From Nonomuraea deserti (GTDB lineage Bacteria; Actinomycetota; Actinomycetes; Streptosporangiales; Streptosporangiaceae): DNA of 64,000 nucleotides. Shown here piece by piece: positions 25,959 to 34,710 of the stretch. The stretch covers positions 1-64,000 of the forward strand of contig NZ_SMKO01000026.1 in NCBI RefSeq assembly GCF_004348685.1. The letters are read 5' to 3'. Positions within the stretch are counted from its first letter, which is position 1; every line of letters starts with the position of its first letter. Made by a program: the position numbers and the translations under genes. The notes under the pieces are model-generated. The model saw only the letters and a program-made list of their open reading frames with translations, did no database searches and was not told the origin of the DNA.

Positions 25959-27079
25959 CCAGGCTGCGGGACGCGCTGGACGACATCGCGGCCGAGGCTC
26001 CGGCGGTGGACCTGACGCGCCTGGTGGACGCGGCCATCACGGGCCGCAGGCGCCGGCGGCGCGCCGGCTGGGCGCTGGCCGCCGCCGCAACCGCCGTGGT
26101 GATGGGCGCGGCGAGCGCGGCCGTCGTGCTGCCGGGACAGCGGGGCGGCGAGCCGGCCGCGCGACCGGTGCTCGACCTGCCCGACAACCGGGTGGGCCCG
26201 CTCGCCCTCGCCTACATGACGCCCTGCGACCTCGACGTCGTACGTAAGCGGTTCGACTGCAGCATGGTCGAGTGGCGGGTGGTCACCAGCACGGGCACGA
26301 CCTACCGCGTGCCGCAGGCGCTCGTCAGGACCGCGAAGGAACGGCCCGCGCCCATGGCGGTCAGCAGGGACGGCCGCATGCTCGCCTACTACAGCCGGGA
26401 GGCGCAGGCGCACGTGGTCAGGGACCTGGTGACCGGCTCCGAGACGACCTCGCCGGTCACGGTGGAGGAGGAGCGGATCGACATCGGCTCCATGCTGGCG
26501 GTCTCCGACGACGGCCGCCACCTGCTCTTCGACCCGCGCGAGGGCAGCAAGAAGCCGGGGCTGCTGATCGACGTGCGGACCGGCAGGACGGTCCCGGTGC
26601 CCGGCACGTACGAGGTGGTCACCATCAGGGACGGCGTCGCCGAGCTGGTCCGGTACCGCAAGACCGACCTGTGGCTGATGCCCGTGACCGGCGGGGGCAA
26701 GCCGGTGCGCTTCGACGGCGCGTTCATCATGTTCAGCGAGCTCGCCCCCGACGGCCGCACGGTGGCCGCCTTCCATTTCCCCGACACCAAGAAGGGCAAG
26801 CGTCCCCGCTCGGACCTCGTGAAGCGCAGGCTCAGCCTGCTCGACACCAAGACCGGGCGGGCCCTGCGCAAGGTCGACATCCGCGGCCTGCCGAAGGACG
26901 GCAGTATCTTCGAAACCACGCTGTGGGTGAACGAGAAGGAGGTCACGCTGGGCTTCCGCGGCGGGAAGGGAGAGGTCGCCACCTACGCGGTCGACACGAC
27001 CACGGGTCGAGCCCGGCTCCTGACCCGGTATCCCGGCTCGCCCAGAAGCGTGGTCCTTCCCGGAGCCGCGGCGGGCTGA
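25955..27079 (+). CDS. Single-span membrane protein with beta-propeller-like exterior, candidate anti-sigma partner
   Basis: This 374-residue protein has a short cytoplasmic N-terminus of about 45 residues ending in a basic [10 protein letters not shown] cluster, one membrane span (about 46-65), and a large beta-rich extracellular domain. That domain has WD/TolB-like repeats (MAVSRDGRMLAYYS, LAVSDDGRHLLFD, LAPDGRTVAAFHF). Overlap with the sigma gene by four bases implies equal expression, the usual arrangement for an anti-sigma factor. There is no zinc-binding HxxxCxxC motif, so it would not be a ZAS-type anti-sigma protein. Confidence 0.75.
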   Translation: MTRLRDALDDIAAEAPAVDLTRLVDAAITGRRRRRRAGWALAAAATAVVMGAASAAVVLPGQRGGEPAARPVLDLPDNRVGPLALAYMTPCDLDVVRKRFDCSMVEWRVVTSTGTTYRVPQALVRTAKERPAPMAVSRDGRMLAYYSREAQAHVVRDLVTGSETTSPVTVEEERIDIGSMLAVSDDGRHLLFDPREGSKKPGLLIDVRTGRTVPVPGTYEVVTIRDGVAELVRYRKTDLWLMPVTGGGKPVRFDGAFIMFSELAPDGRTVAAFHFPDTKKGKRPRSDLVKRRLSLLDTKTGRALRKVDIRGLPKDGSIFETTLWVNEKEVTLGFRGGKGEVATYAVDTTTGRARLLTRYPGSPRSVVLPGAAAG

Positions 27080-27147
27080 TCGCGGCGCCCACGCGGACGG
27101 CGTGGCCAGAACGCGCGGCCAAGCCTACGATCACGTGTGGAGGCGGT

Positions 27148-27849
27148 ATGAATCGGGTGGCGGTCGTCGACGACGACTACTATGTCCGGCTCGGGGTCAC
27201 CACCTTCCTCCGCGACCGCGCGGAGATCGGCGCCGTGACCGCGCTCGATCACCCCGCCGCCCTCGCGTTCGGCGACGGGTGGCGGGAGGTGGACGTGGCT
27301 CTCGTCGACGCCGCCGACGACCGGCGCGCCGACGACCAGTTCCCCGGCGTGGCCGTGGTCGAGGAGATCCGCCGGCGGTGCGATCCGGGCCGGCCGCGCG
27401 TGGTGGTGGTGACCGGCCACGCCTATGACGAGGCGGTGCGCCGCCGGATGCGCGAGGCGGGAGCCGACTTCCTCTACGACCGCCGTGACGTGCTGGACCC
27501 TCAGGCCATGCTGGCGGCCGTGCTGCGCCCTGGCCGGGCCGCCGGGTCCAGCACGCCACGGCAGGAGGGGCGCACCAGGGACGAGGAGCGGCTGGGCGTC
27601 TCCCGCCTGACCCGCGTGAACGCGGCCGTGGCGTACGCGCTGGCCGAGGACCTGCCCGGGCGGCTGGCCGAGCGGGCCAACCCGCGGGGGAGAGCATGGG
27701 AGCGGGTCCGCGCGGAGTTCGGCCGGGTGGCCAGGATCGCCACGGTCAACGCCGACGGGCTGCCGCCCGACCGCGAGCAGGACCTGCCCTCCTTACGCCA
27801 GATCGAGCGGTTCCTGACATGGGCCACCCGGATCAAGCGGCGGCCGTGA
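27148..27849 (+). CDS. Atypical receiver-domain protein
   Basis: This 233-residue protein has a receiver fold at about residues 1-125: the acidic pair in VAVVDDDYYVR, a phospho-acceptor candidate in VDVALVDAADD, and the Thr in VVVVTGHAYDEA. The conserved Lys position reads FLYDRRDV, so Lys is replaced by Arg. The C-terminal 90 residues (RVNAAVAYALAEDLPGRLAE onward) do not match LuxR, OmpR or other output helix-turn-helix domains. GTGGAGGCGG precedes the ATG. The next gene starts at its stop codon, and the two look like an unusual signalling pair. Confidence 0.75.
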   Translation: MNRVAVVDDDYYVRLGVTTFLRDRAEIGAVTALDHPAALAFGDGWREVDVALVDAADDRRADDQFPGVAVVEEIRRRCDPGRPRVVVVTGHAYDEAVRRRMREAGADFLYDRRDVLDPQAMLAAVLRPGRAAGSSTPRQEGRTRDEERLGVSRLTRVNAAVAYALAEDLPGRLAERANPRGRAWERVRAEFGRVARIATVNADGLPPDREQDLPSLRQIERFLTWATRIKRRP

Positions 27850-29582
27850 GCCCGCTGGCCGCCCCGGCGGCCATCGGCGTGGCGACCACGAGGTTCTTCG
27901 TCAACATCCGGGTCGCCAGCCGGGTCATGGCGGCCGCCACGGTGGCCGCGACGGGGAGGCTCCCGCCGGAGCAGGCCGCCGCCCTCGCGGCGGCCTTCAT
28001 CCTGTACGACCTGGCGCTGACCGCGCTGCTGCGGCGGCGCCGCTTGCCGCTCGCGTTACGCCTGCCACTCGACTGCGCCGACGTCGCCGGATGGTGCGTG
28101 CTGGTGGGCGGGCCGCTGGACCCGGCCGCGCTGCCGGCCTGCCCGCTGGCCTTCGAGACCGCGCTGCGCGGCTGGCGGCGGGGAGCTCTCGTCACCCTGC
28201 TCGTGGGCGGGTCGGCCGGGGTGGCCCTGGTGGCGGCGGGCTCGCAGCCCGCGGTCGCGCCGTTCCTCTGGCCGGCCGCGGGCGCCCTCGGCGGGGTGGT
28301 CATCAGCCGCTACCTGGACCGGCAGCTCGCCCAGCGGCTGCGGGAGGCGGACGCCGAGCATGAGGCGACCGCGAGCCGGGCGCGGCTGGCCGGGCAGGGC
28401 AGCGTCGCGTTCGGACGGGACACCGTGGTGGACGCCGCCACCCGCGTGTGGCCGCTGCTGGCGGGAACGGGGCCCGTGCCGCGCTCCCCGCTGGCGGCCT
28501 GGCGGCAGCGGCTGGCGGAGAGCATCGGCGACCACGCCGAGTTCCTGGACACGGCCCTGCGCAACTGGCAGGTCCTGCACAACAGCGCCGACCCCGACCT
28601 CACCCACGACGTCGAGTTCCGGGTCAGGGAGGGCGACGGCACGCTGCTGCTCGTGCCCAGCCAGGTCGAGCTGCTCGGTCACGTGCTGACGGAGTTGCGG
28701 CCGCGCGGCCGGGTCACCGTGTCGGCGGTCGGCACTGGCCCGCTGGGACAGGAGCGCCGGCTCGTCATCGACGGCCGGCCGGTGCGGCTGGCGGCCGACC
28801 CGGGACGCGTGGCCGGGCCGTACGATCTGGGTCCTCTCATCATCGGGCTGAGCACGCTGGGCTCGCTCGCCCACTGCCTGCCGTCGTTCGAGGCGGTGCC
28901 GTGGCCCGCGGGCGTCGCCCTCGCCTGCGCCGGGCTCCTCCTGGCCTGGCGCGCGCACCTCGCCGTACGCGCCAGGGGAGCGTCGTCGCGGCCCGGCGTC
29001 GTCGCGGCCGCCCTGCTCTTCGGCGCCGTGGACGCGGTCACCAGCACGCTGCTGATGCGCAACCTGACCAGCGGCGGGCTGATCCGCGTGCCGTTCCTCT
29101 ACTTCCTGGACTTCGTCATCCCGCTCGTCGTCTTCTCCTGGCCGGACCTGCGCCGCGCGCACCGGTGGGCGGTCGTCGCCGCGTCCGCGGCCATCGTCGC
29201 GGCAGGGACGGCGCTGCTACCCGCGCCGCCGCAGCCGCGAGACCTCGTGATCCTGGTGTGGCCGGCCATCTTCGCCGTGGGCGCGACGGGCGTGCGGACG
29301 ATGTTGCGCAGGGACGCCGCCGACCTGGACGCCCTCATCGCCCGCCGCCGGCGGGCCGCCGAGCGCGAGGGCCACGCGCGCGGGCGGGCCGAGGTGTTCG
29401 AGCTGGTCGAACGCGACGTGCGGGCCGCGGAGGAACGCCTGCGCCAGCACCGGGACACCATCGACCCGGTGCTGGCCGCGCACGCCGCCGAGCGCCTCGG
29501 CGACATCCGCGACCGGCTCCGCCGCGCCGGTGCCGCGTCCGCTAGAGCGGTCGGCGGCGCTCAGGGGCGCACACCTGCTTGA
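27846..29582 (+). CDS. Membrane protein with degenerate kinase-like core, partner of the receiver protein
   Basis: This 578-residue protein starts at a GTG overlapping the receiver gene's stop (GTGA); an ATG at 27819 is an alternative. It has an N-terminal block of about four membrane spans (residues 1-155) and a soluble core of about 160-320 whose LVPSQVELLGHVLTELRPRG resembles a histidine-kinase ATPase region lacking the usual N-box Asn and Gly boxes. A second block of about five spans (330-490) and a charged coiled-coil-like tail (RRRAAEREGHARGRAEVFEL) follow. No phosphorylatable His in a standard H-box was found. Its 3' end overlaps the converging secreted-protein gene by 41 bases. Confidence 0.65.
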   Translation: MSPLAAPAAIGVATTRFFVNIRVASRVMAAATVAATGRLPPEQAAALAAAFILYDLALTALLRRRRLPLALRLPLDCADVAGWCVLVGGPLDPAALPACPLAFETALRGWRRGALVTLLVGGSAGVALVAAGSQPAVAPFLWPAAGALGGVVISRYLDRQLAQRLREADAEHEATASRARLAGQGSVAFGRDTVVDAATRVWPLLAGTGPVPRSPLAAWRQRLAESIGDHAEFLDTALRNWQVLHNSADPDLTHDVEFRVREGDGTLLLVPSQVELLGHVLTELRPRGRVTVSAVGTGPLGQERRLVIDGRPVRLAADPGRVAGPYDLGPLIIGLSTLGSLAHCLPSFEAVPWPAGVALACAGLLLAWRAHLAVRARGASSRPGVVAAALLFGAVDAVTSTLLMRNLTSGGLIRVPFLYFLDFVIPLVVFSWPDLRRAHRWAVVAASAAIVAAGTALLPAPPQPRDLVILVWPAIFAVGATGVRTMLRRDAADLDALIARRRRAAEREGHARGRAEVFELVERDVRAAEERLRQHRDTIDPVLAAHAAERLGDIRDRLRRAGAASARAVGGAQGRTPA

Positions 29583-30093
29583 TCCCGTTCGTGGCGTCCA
29601 TGCCCCAGCCGATGCGCTCGGCCCTGTACGGCTGCCCGTTGGCGTCGGTGAAGAGGATCGACCGGACGTTCGTCCCCCTGCCGATGTGCCACCAGCCGTG
29701 GCGCGGCTTCTCGTCCACGGGGAGGCCCGGCCCTCGCACCACCCCGCCGTGAATGCGGGGATCGAAGTCCCCGTGGATGGCGAAGCGCACGACGGCCGTG
29801 GCCGATTTCGGCGGGATGTAGAAGGAGAAGTCGCATGACATCGATGTGTACCTGGGCGTGTAGGACACCTCGACGCATGCGTGCCTGCCGTTGGTCCACG
29901 TCCAGGCGATCCTCGCCTCCTTGTCCACGAACCACTGTGCGTCTCCCGGGCACTTGTCCGTGGCGGCGTCGAGGGTGGTGACCTGGGGTTTGAGGTAGTA
30001 GACGGCCGTGGCGGCTCCCGCCGCGGGGCTCGCCGCGACAAAGCTGCCTGTCAGTGAAAGCACGGCCGCGACGGCCGCAGTCCTCGCTCGCAC
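29542..30093 (-). CDS. Secreted protein of unknown function
   Basis: This 183-residue protein has a clear Sec signal peptide (MRARTAAVAAVLSLTGSFVA, cleavage near residues 25-28, PAAGAA). The mature part is aromatic-rich with four Cys (KCPGDAQWF, HACVEVSY, SMSCDFSF, KQVCAPE), consistent with two disulfides, and contains WHIGRGTNVRSILFTDANG. The GTG start at 30093 follows GGGGAG. GTTGCGAGGCAAC (30120-30132), a small dyad, lies upstream. No family was recognised. Confidence 0.75.
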   Translation of the reverse strand: MRARTAAVAAVLSLTGSFVAASPAAGAATAVYYLKPQVTTLDAATDKCPGDAQWFVDKEARIAWTWTNGRHACVEVSYTPRYTSMSCDFSFYIPPKSATAVVRFAIHGDFDPRIHGGVVRGPGLPVDEKPRHGWWHIGRGTNVRSILFTDANGQPYRAERIGWGMDATNGIKQVCAPERRRPL

Positions 30094-30205
30094 GTTACTC
30101 TCCCCGTCCTTCCGGGTGCGTTGCGAGGCAACCGTAAGCCCGGGGGCCGCGCGTTTCCGGATGCGGGAACGCGCGGCCGCGTGCCCTATCCTCCGCGGCG
30201 GCGGG

Positions 30206-31411
30206 TCACCGGCCGGAGCGGTCCAGGGGCCGGCCCGGGTGATGCGTCGTCAGGTCGGCGCCCCGGGGGCCGTGGTACGGGTCTCCCGCGTGCAGCCCGG
30301 CGGTCTGGATCACGCGGCTGATGTCGCTGGGCGTGAGCAGCCCGATGAGCCGCCCGGCCGGGTCGAGCACCACGGCGCGGCCGTCGGCGCAGCCGCCCAT
30401 CCTGGTCAGCAGGTCGGTCAGCGCCTCCTCGGGCCGGGCGGCGGGCACCTGGTCGGGAGGGCAGGCGATGTCGCGCAGCCGCGTCGCCGCGCGTGCGTCG
30501 GGCCGTACCTGGCGGATGCGGTTGAGCGTGACCAGCCCGAGGAAGCGCATGCCGTGGTCCACCAGCGGATAGGTGGACAGGCGCTCGCGCATGACGACCC
30601 GGTCGATGAGCTCGGCCACGGTCTCGTCCGGGTGGGCGACGACCAGCCGGTCCGACATGACGTTCCCGATCCTGATGCCGTGCAGCGAGGAGCCGAGCTG
30701 CGCCTGCTGCTCCTCGGCGCTGGCGGCACTGACGAGGAACAGGCCGATCAGGGCCAGCCAGAGCCCTTCGAACCCGCTGCCGGTGACGACCTGCAGGAAG
30801 CCCAGCGCGATGAGGACGTAGCCGAAGACCCGGCCCGCGCGAGCGGCGGCCACCGCCGCCCGGGTGCGGTCGCCCCACCGGGACCACAGGGCGGCGCGCA
30901 GCACGCGCCCTCCGTCCAGCGGCGCGGCCGGGATCAGGTTGAACAGGGCCAGGATCACGTTGACCCCGGCGAGGTAGCCGAACATCCCGGCCAGCAGCGG
31001 TGCCCAGCCGGCGGCGGAGACGAGGAGCGCGACGGCCCCGAAGATCACGCCGCACACGAGGCTGGTGAGCGGGCCCACCACCGCGATCTTCAGGTCGGCG
31101 CCCGGTGAGCGCGGCTCGCCGCGCAGCTCCGCCACCCCTCCGAGCAGCCACAGCGTGATGTGCGCGACGTCGATGCCGTGGCGCTTGGCCACCATCGCGT
31201 GGGAGAGCTCGTGGGCCAGCAGCGAGGCCAGGAACAACACCGCCGTGGCCAGCCCGGCCAGCAGGTACACCACGGGAGACGAGCCGGGGAAGACCACGGG
31301 GAACCGGCCGAAGGCCAGCCCGACGAGCAGGATCAGCACGATGACCAGCACGCTGACGTTGAGCCCGACCGGAATCCCCCCGATCCGGCCGAGGCTGATG
31401 GATGAGCGCAT
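30206..31411 (-). CDS. Site-2-type zinc metalloprotease (M50) with C-terminal CBS pair
   Basis: This 401-residue membrane protease starts at the ATG at 31411, preceded by GGGGAGGGCGG. The zinc motif HELSH is at residues 67-71 in the second span, and the third ligand Asp is in FNLIPAAPLDGGR (about 155-167). Five or six membrane spans occupy residues 15-230. Two CBS domains follow (about 245-370), read from NVMSDRLVVAHPDETVAELI and PAGRLIGLLTPSDISRVI. It matches the Rip3-like group, where CBS domains may sense adenylates. Its substrates, often membrane anti-sigma factors, are not known here. The gene at 25955 is a conceivable one. Confidence 0.93.
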   Translation of the reverse strand: MRSSISLGRIGGIPVGLNVSVLVIVLILLVGLAFGRFPVVFPGSSPVVYLLAGLATAVLFLASLLAHELSHAMVAKRHGIDVAHITLWLLGGVAELRGEPRSPGADLKIAVVGPLTSLVCGVIFGAVALLVSAAGWAPLLAGMFGYLAGVNVILALFNLIPAAPLDGGRVLRAALWSRWGDRTRAAVAAARAGRVFGYVLIALGFLQVVTGSGFEGLWLALIGLFLVSAASAEEQQAQLGSSLHGIRIGNVMSDRLVVAHPDETVAELIDRVVMRERLSTYPLVDHGMRFLGLVTLNRIRQVRPDARAATRLRDIACPPDQVPAARPEEALTDLLTRMGGCADGRAVVLDPAGRLIGLLTPSDISRVIQTAGLHAGDPYHGPRGADLTTHHPGRPLDRSGR

Positions 31412-31551
31412 CCGCCCTCCCCACAATGCGAGTGTCCGCTCCACGTACCCACAAAAGGCACCTGCACGCAGTGACGCGGGCCGGCGCAGCGTTCCGGAAC
31501 AACGTGCGAAGAAGCGGTAGGATCAGCGGTGACCACCGGACACGAGGGACG

Positions 31552-32556
31552 ATGTCGAGCATCAAAGAGGTCGCCCGGCTCGCTGGGGTCTCCGTCGGCA
31601 CCGTGAGCAACGTGCTCAACCGGCCCGAGATGGTGGCCCCCCAGACGCGGCTGCGGGTGCAGGCGGCGATCGCCACGCTCGGCTACGTCCGCAACGGCTC
31701 CGCCCGGCAGTTACGGGCCGGCCGCAGCCGGACCATCGGCGTCGTCGCCCTCGACCTGGCCAACCCGTTCTTCATCGACGTGCTGCGCGGTGTGGAGACC
31801 GCGGCGCAACCCCTCGACGTCAATGTCATGGTCTTCAACAGCAACAAGGACGCCGCCCGCGAGGCCGGGCTGCTGGAGACGTTCGAGGAGCAGCGACCGC
31901 TGGGCGTGCTGATCACGCCGGTCAACGACAGCGACGAGGAGGAGCGGCTGAGCCGGCTCGTCTCCCGCGGCATCCCGGTGGTGCGCTTCGACAGCTCGGC
32001 CCCGCACAGCCACGGCTGCGCCGTCGCCGTGGACGACGTGCTCGGCGGGCGCCTGGCCGGCCGGCACCTGCGCGAGCGGGGGCATCGCCGCATCGCCTTC
32101 GCCGGCGGGCCGTTCACCGTCCGCCAGGTGCGCGAGCGGCACCACGGTCTGGCGGGCGTGCTGGGCCCGGCCGACGCGCTGACCGTCATCCCGCTGCCCG
32201 ATCTCACGGTGGCCACCGGGCGCACGGCCGGCGCGGAGATCGCCGGGCTGCCTTCCGCCGAACGCCCCACCGCGCTCTTCTGCGCCAACGACCTGGTCGC
32301 GATCGGGGCGTTGCAGGAGATGACCCAGCGGGGCCTGCGGGTGCCGGCCGACGTGGCGATCCTCGGCTACGACGACATCGACTTCGCCGCCGCGGCGGCC
32401 GTGCCGCTGTCGTCGATCCGGCAGCCGCGCGAGCAGCTCGGCCACACCGCCGCGTTGATGCTGCTGGAGGAGGCCAACCGGCCTGCCGGTCACGAACATC
32501 GCCAGGTCGTCTTCCAGCCCGACCTGGTGGAACGCGCCTCCACCGCCGCTCCCTAG
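31552..32556 (+). CDS. LacI-family transcriptional regulator
   Basis: This 334-residue regulator starts at the ATG at 31552 (GAGGG before it). The LacI helix-turn-helix reads IKEVARLAGVSVGTVSNVLN (residues 4-23), and the effector domain includes IGVVALDLANPFF and LGYDDIDFAAA. No sugar gene is adjacent: the neighbours are a divergent protease and a converging DUF3040 gene. Its regulon therefore lies elsewhere. The orphan LacI-type palindromes before the GH32 gene (48214-48243) are a possible target within this window. Confidence 0.9.
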   Translation: MSSIKEVARLAGVSVGTVSNVLNRPEMVAPQTRLRVQAAIATLGYVRNGSARQLRAGRSRTIGVVALDLANPFFIDVLRGVETAAQPLDVNVMVFNSNKDAAREAGLLETFEEQRPLGVLITPVNDSDEEERLSRLVSRGIPVVRFDSSAPHSHGCAVAVDDVLGGRLAGRHLRERGHRRIAFAGGPFTVRQVRERHHGLAGVLGPADALTVIPLPDLTVATGRTAGAEIAGLPSAERPTALFCANDLVAIGALQEMTQRGLRVPADVAILGYDDIDFAAAAAVPLSSIRQPREQLGHTAALMLLEEANRPAGHEHRQVVFQPDLVERASTAAP

Positions 32557-32574
32557 ACGTGGAGGGGGGCGTCG

Positions 32575-32904
32575 TCAGCTCATCTGGTCGTTGAGCTGGG
32601 TGGCGTCGGGGCCGGGGAAGGGGCCGTTGAAGGGGATCGCGGTCGGAGACGGCCGCAGCGTGCCCGACCAGTCCTGGTAGGACAGCAGGATGGCCACCGC
32701 GAGCACCAGGACGACGCTCGTGGCCGCGGCCAGCGCCCACAGCACGACCGCCGGAGTGCTCAGGGCGTCGAGCCCGCGGGGCGGATCGGGCTCGCCGCCC
32801 CTGCCGCGCGGCCCCGCCAGGAGCTTGTCGAGCACGGGATCCTCGTGCGCCAGCCGCTCTTCGATCTCCGCGAGCGCTCGCCGCTCGTCTCTGGACATTG
32901 CCAT
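32575..32904 (-). CDS. DUF3040 membrane protein
   Basis: This 109-residue protein starts at the ATG at 32904 with GGAGACGG upstream. The DUF3040 signature is the N-terminal helix LSRDERRALAEIEERLAHEDP-like stretch (SRDERRALAEIEERLAHEDP) followed by one or more spans, here a single strong span at about residues 57-80. The C-terminal tail is short and Pro-rich. The family is common in actinobacteria and has no assigned role. Confidence 0.8.
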   Translation of the reverse strand: MAMSRDERRALAEIEERLAHEDPVLDKLLAGPRGRGGEPDPPRGLDALSTPAVVLWALAAATSVVLVLAVAILLSYQDWSGTLRPSPTAIPFNGPFPGPDATQLNDQMS

Positions 32905-33173
32905 GATCTCAGGCCGTCTCCAGGGCGTGACGAGAACGGCGGCCGATCTGGAGAGGGGGCACATGCACCTGAGGGACTCCCAACGTGGCTCTCCACATTC
33001 TTGCAGTATGCAACATTAATGACTCCGCTGTCACGGCGGGCGGAGTTCCGGGATCATCTCCCGCGCGTGTGGTGCGGGCCCCATGGTCGTTCAGGCCGGT
33101 CCGCGATCACGCGACCTGCGGATGCATGGGGTCGGCAGCCGGGTCGCCATGCGGATCCGCGGCCTCGACCGTG

Positions 33174-33186
33174 TAGAACAGTTCTA
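33174..33186. promoter_or_regulatory. MarR operator merged with a leaderless promoter
   Basis: TAGAACAGTTCTA is a perfect dyad (TAGAAC, one base, GTTCTA). Its left arm is also a good -10 hexamer ending seven bases before the ATG at 33186. Binding of the MarR protein would therefore block its own start directly. Confidence 0.75.
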
Positions 33187-33686
33187 TGCCAGAGCGTCAA
33201 ACCGCCCAGATGAACGGTGAGGATCAGGCCGCTGTCATCTCGGCGGTGCTGTCGGGCTCGCGGCTGCTGGTCGCGATCGCGGCGCGTTCGCTCGGCGCCG
33301 TCGCCGACCGGGTGACGTTGCCGCAGTTCCGGATGCTCGTGGTGCTCTCAGGACACGGCGAGACCAAGCTCGTCACCATGGCGGAGCTGCTCGACGTCAA
33401 CTCCTCCACCGCCATGCGGATGGCCGACCGGCTCGCCGCCGCGGGACTCGTGGTCCGCGAGGTCAACCCGATGAACCGGCGGGAAAGCCTGATGCGCCTG
33501 ACCGATGAGGGCAGGCGCATCGTGGACCAGGTGACCGCCCGCCGCCGCGACGAGATCGCGGCGATCGTCTCGCGCATGTCGCCGGCGGAGCGCCAGGCGC
33601 TGATCTCGGCGATGGCGGCCTTCAACGAGGCGGGCGGCGAGCCGGCGGAGGCCGGCAGCCACCCGCTCGGCTGGCCCGACGCCTGA
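33186..33686 (+). CDS. MarR-family transcriptional regulator
   Basis: This 166-residue protein has the MarR winged helix at about residues 45-120 (VTMAELLDVNSSTAMRMADR, then VNPMNRRESLMRLTDEGRRI for the wing). The ATG at 33186 is favoured because a -10 box ends exactly seven bases upstream and no ribosome binding site exists, so the message is leaderless. It probably autoregulates through the dyad that overlaps this start. It converges on the osmoprotectant operon with a five-base gap, but no link to it is evident. Confidence 0.92.
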   Translation: MPERQTAQMNGEDQAAVISAVLSGSRLLVAIAARSLGAVADRVTLPQFRMLVVLSGHGETKLVTMAELLDVNSSTAMRMADRLAAAGLVVREVNPMNRRESLMRLTDEGRRIVDQVTARRRDEIAAIVSRMSPAERQALISAMAAFNEAGGEPAEAGSHPLGWPDA

Positions 33687-33691
33687 GCGGG

Positions 33692-34663
33692 TCAGGCGGG
33701 GTTGCCGAGGAAACCCTGCTTTTCCAGCCAGTCGGCGGCGACCTTGCCCGGCTCCATGCCCTCGACGTCGACCTGCGCGTTGAGCTGCTGCATGGTCGCG
33801 TCGTCCAGCTTGGCGATCACGGGCTGGAGCACCTTCTCGATCGCCGGGTTCTTCTGGTAGGTCTCCTCCCTCAGGGTCATGGCCGCGTTGTAGATCGGGA
33901 AGAACTTCTTGTCGTCCTCCAGCACGGTGAGACCGAGGGCGGCGATCCGGCCGTCGGTGGTGAACACCTCGCCGAAGTTGCAGGTCTCGCCCTTGTCGGT
34001 CTCGGTGTAGACGACGCCGGTGTCGAGCAGGGAGATGTTGTCCTTGGGGATGGTCATGTCGTACGCCTTGCTCAGGCCGGGCAGCCCGTCGTCACGGGTC
34101 GAGAACTCCGTCTCGATGCAGATCGTGACTTCCTTGGGGTTGGTCTTGGCCAGCTCGGCCACGTCCGAGACCGTCTTGACGCCCAGCTCCGTGGCCTTCT
34201 CGGAGCGGATGGCCAGGGCGTAGGTGTTGTTCAGCGGGGTCGGACCGATCCAGTGGATCTTGTTCTTCTGGAGGTCGGCCTCCGCGGTCGCCTTGAACTG
34301 CTCGGCGGAGTCCTGGATCGGCTTGGTGTTCTTCAGGAACTCGATCCAGCCCGTGCCGGAGTAGTCCCAGTACATGTCGATCTCTTTGGACTCCAGGGCC
34401 TTGCGGTTGGGCACCGTACCGCCGAGGTTGGTCTTGTCGACGACCTCCGCCCCATGCGCCTTGAGCAGGTGCACGGCGATCTTGCCGAGCACGATGTTCT
34501 CGGTGAAGTCCTTGGAGCCGACGATGTACTTGGCCCCCTTGAGCTCGTCGCCCGCGCTGCCGGCTTCGACGGCGTCGGAGGAACCGCAGGCGCTCAGGGT
34601 CGTGATCGAGAGCGCGGCGGCTGCGAGCAGGGTGAACGTCTGTCGAAGCGGGCGGGAGAACAT
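33692..34663 (-). CDS. Osmoprotectant ABC importer, substrate-binding lipoprotein (OpuCC/ProX-like)
   Basis: This 323-residue lipoprotein has a lipobox LSAC near residue 25. The body is of the OpuAC/ProX type (IVGSKDFTENIVLGKIAVHL, then LGGTVPNRKALESKEIDMYW), which binds glycine betaine, choline or related quaternary amines. AGAAGG precedes the ATG at 34663. It is the last gene of a four-gene operon (permease, ATPase, permease, binding protein) running leftward from 37103. Confidence 0.93.
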   Translation of the reverse strand: MFSRPLRQTFTLLAAAALSITTLSACGSSDAVEAGSAGDELKGAKYIVGSKDFTENIVLGKIAVHLLKAHGAEVVDKTNLGGTVPNRKALESKEIDMYWDYSGTGWIEFLKNTKPIQDSAEQFKATAEADLQKNKIHWIGPTPLNNTYALAIRSEKATELGVKTVSDVAELAKTNPKEVTICIETEFSTRDDGLPGLSKAYDMTIPKDNISLLDTGVVYTETDKGETCNFGEVFTTDGRIAALGLTVLEDDKKFFPIYNAAMTLREETYQKNPAIEKVLQPVIAKLDDATMQQLNAQVDVEGMEPGKVAADWLEKQGFLGNPA

Positions 34664-34710
34664 TTGAAGCACCTTCTTGCTATGTGATCGGGTGGTTACC
34701 GAAAGCGTGG

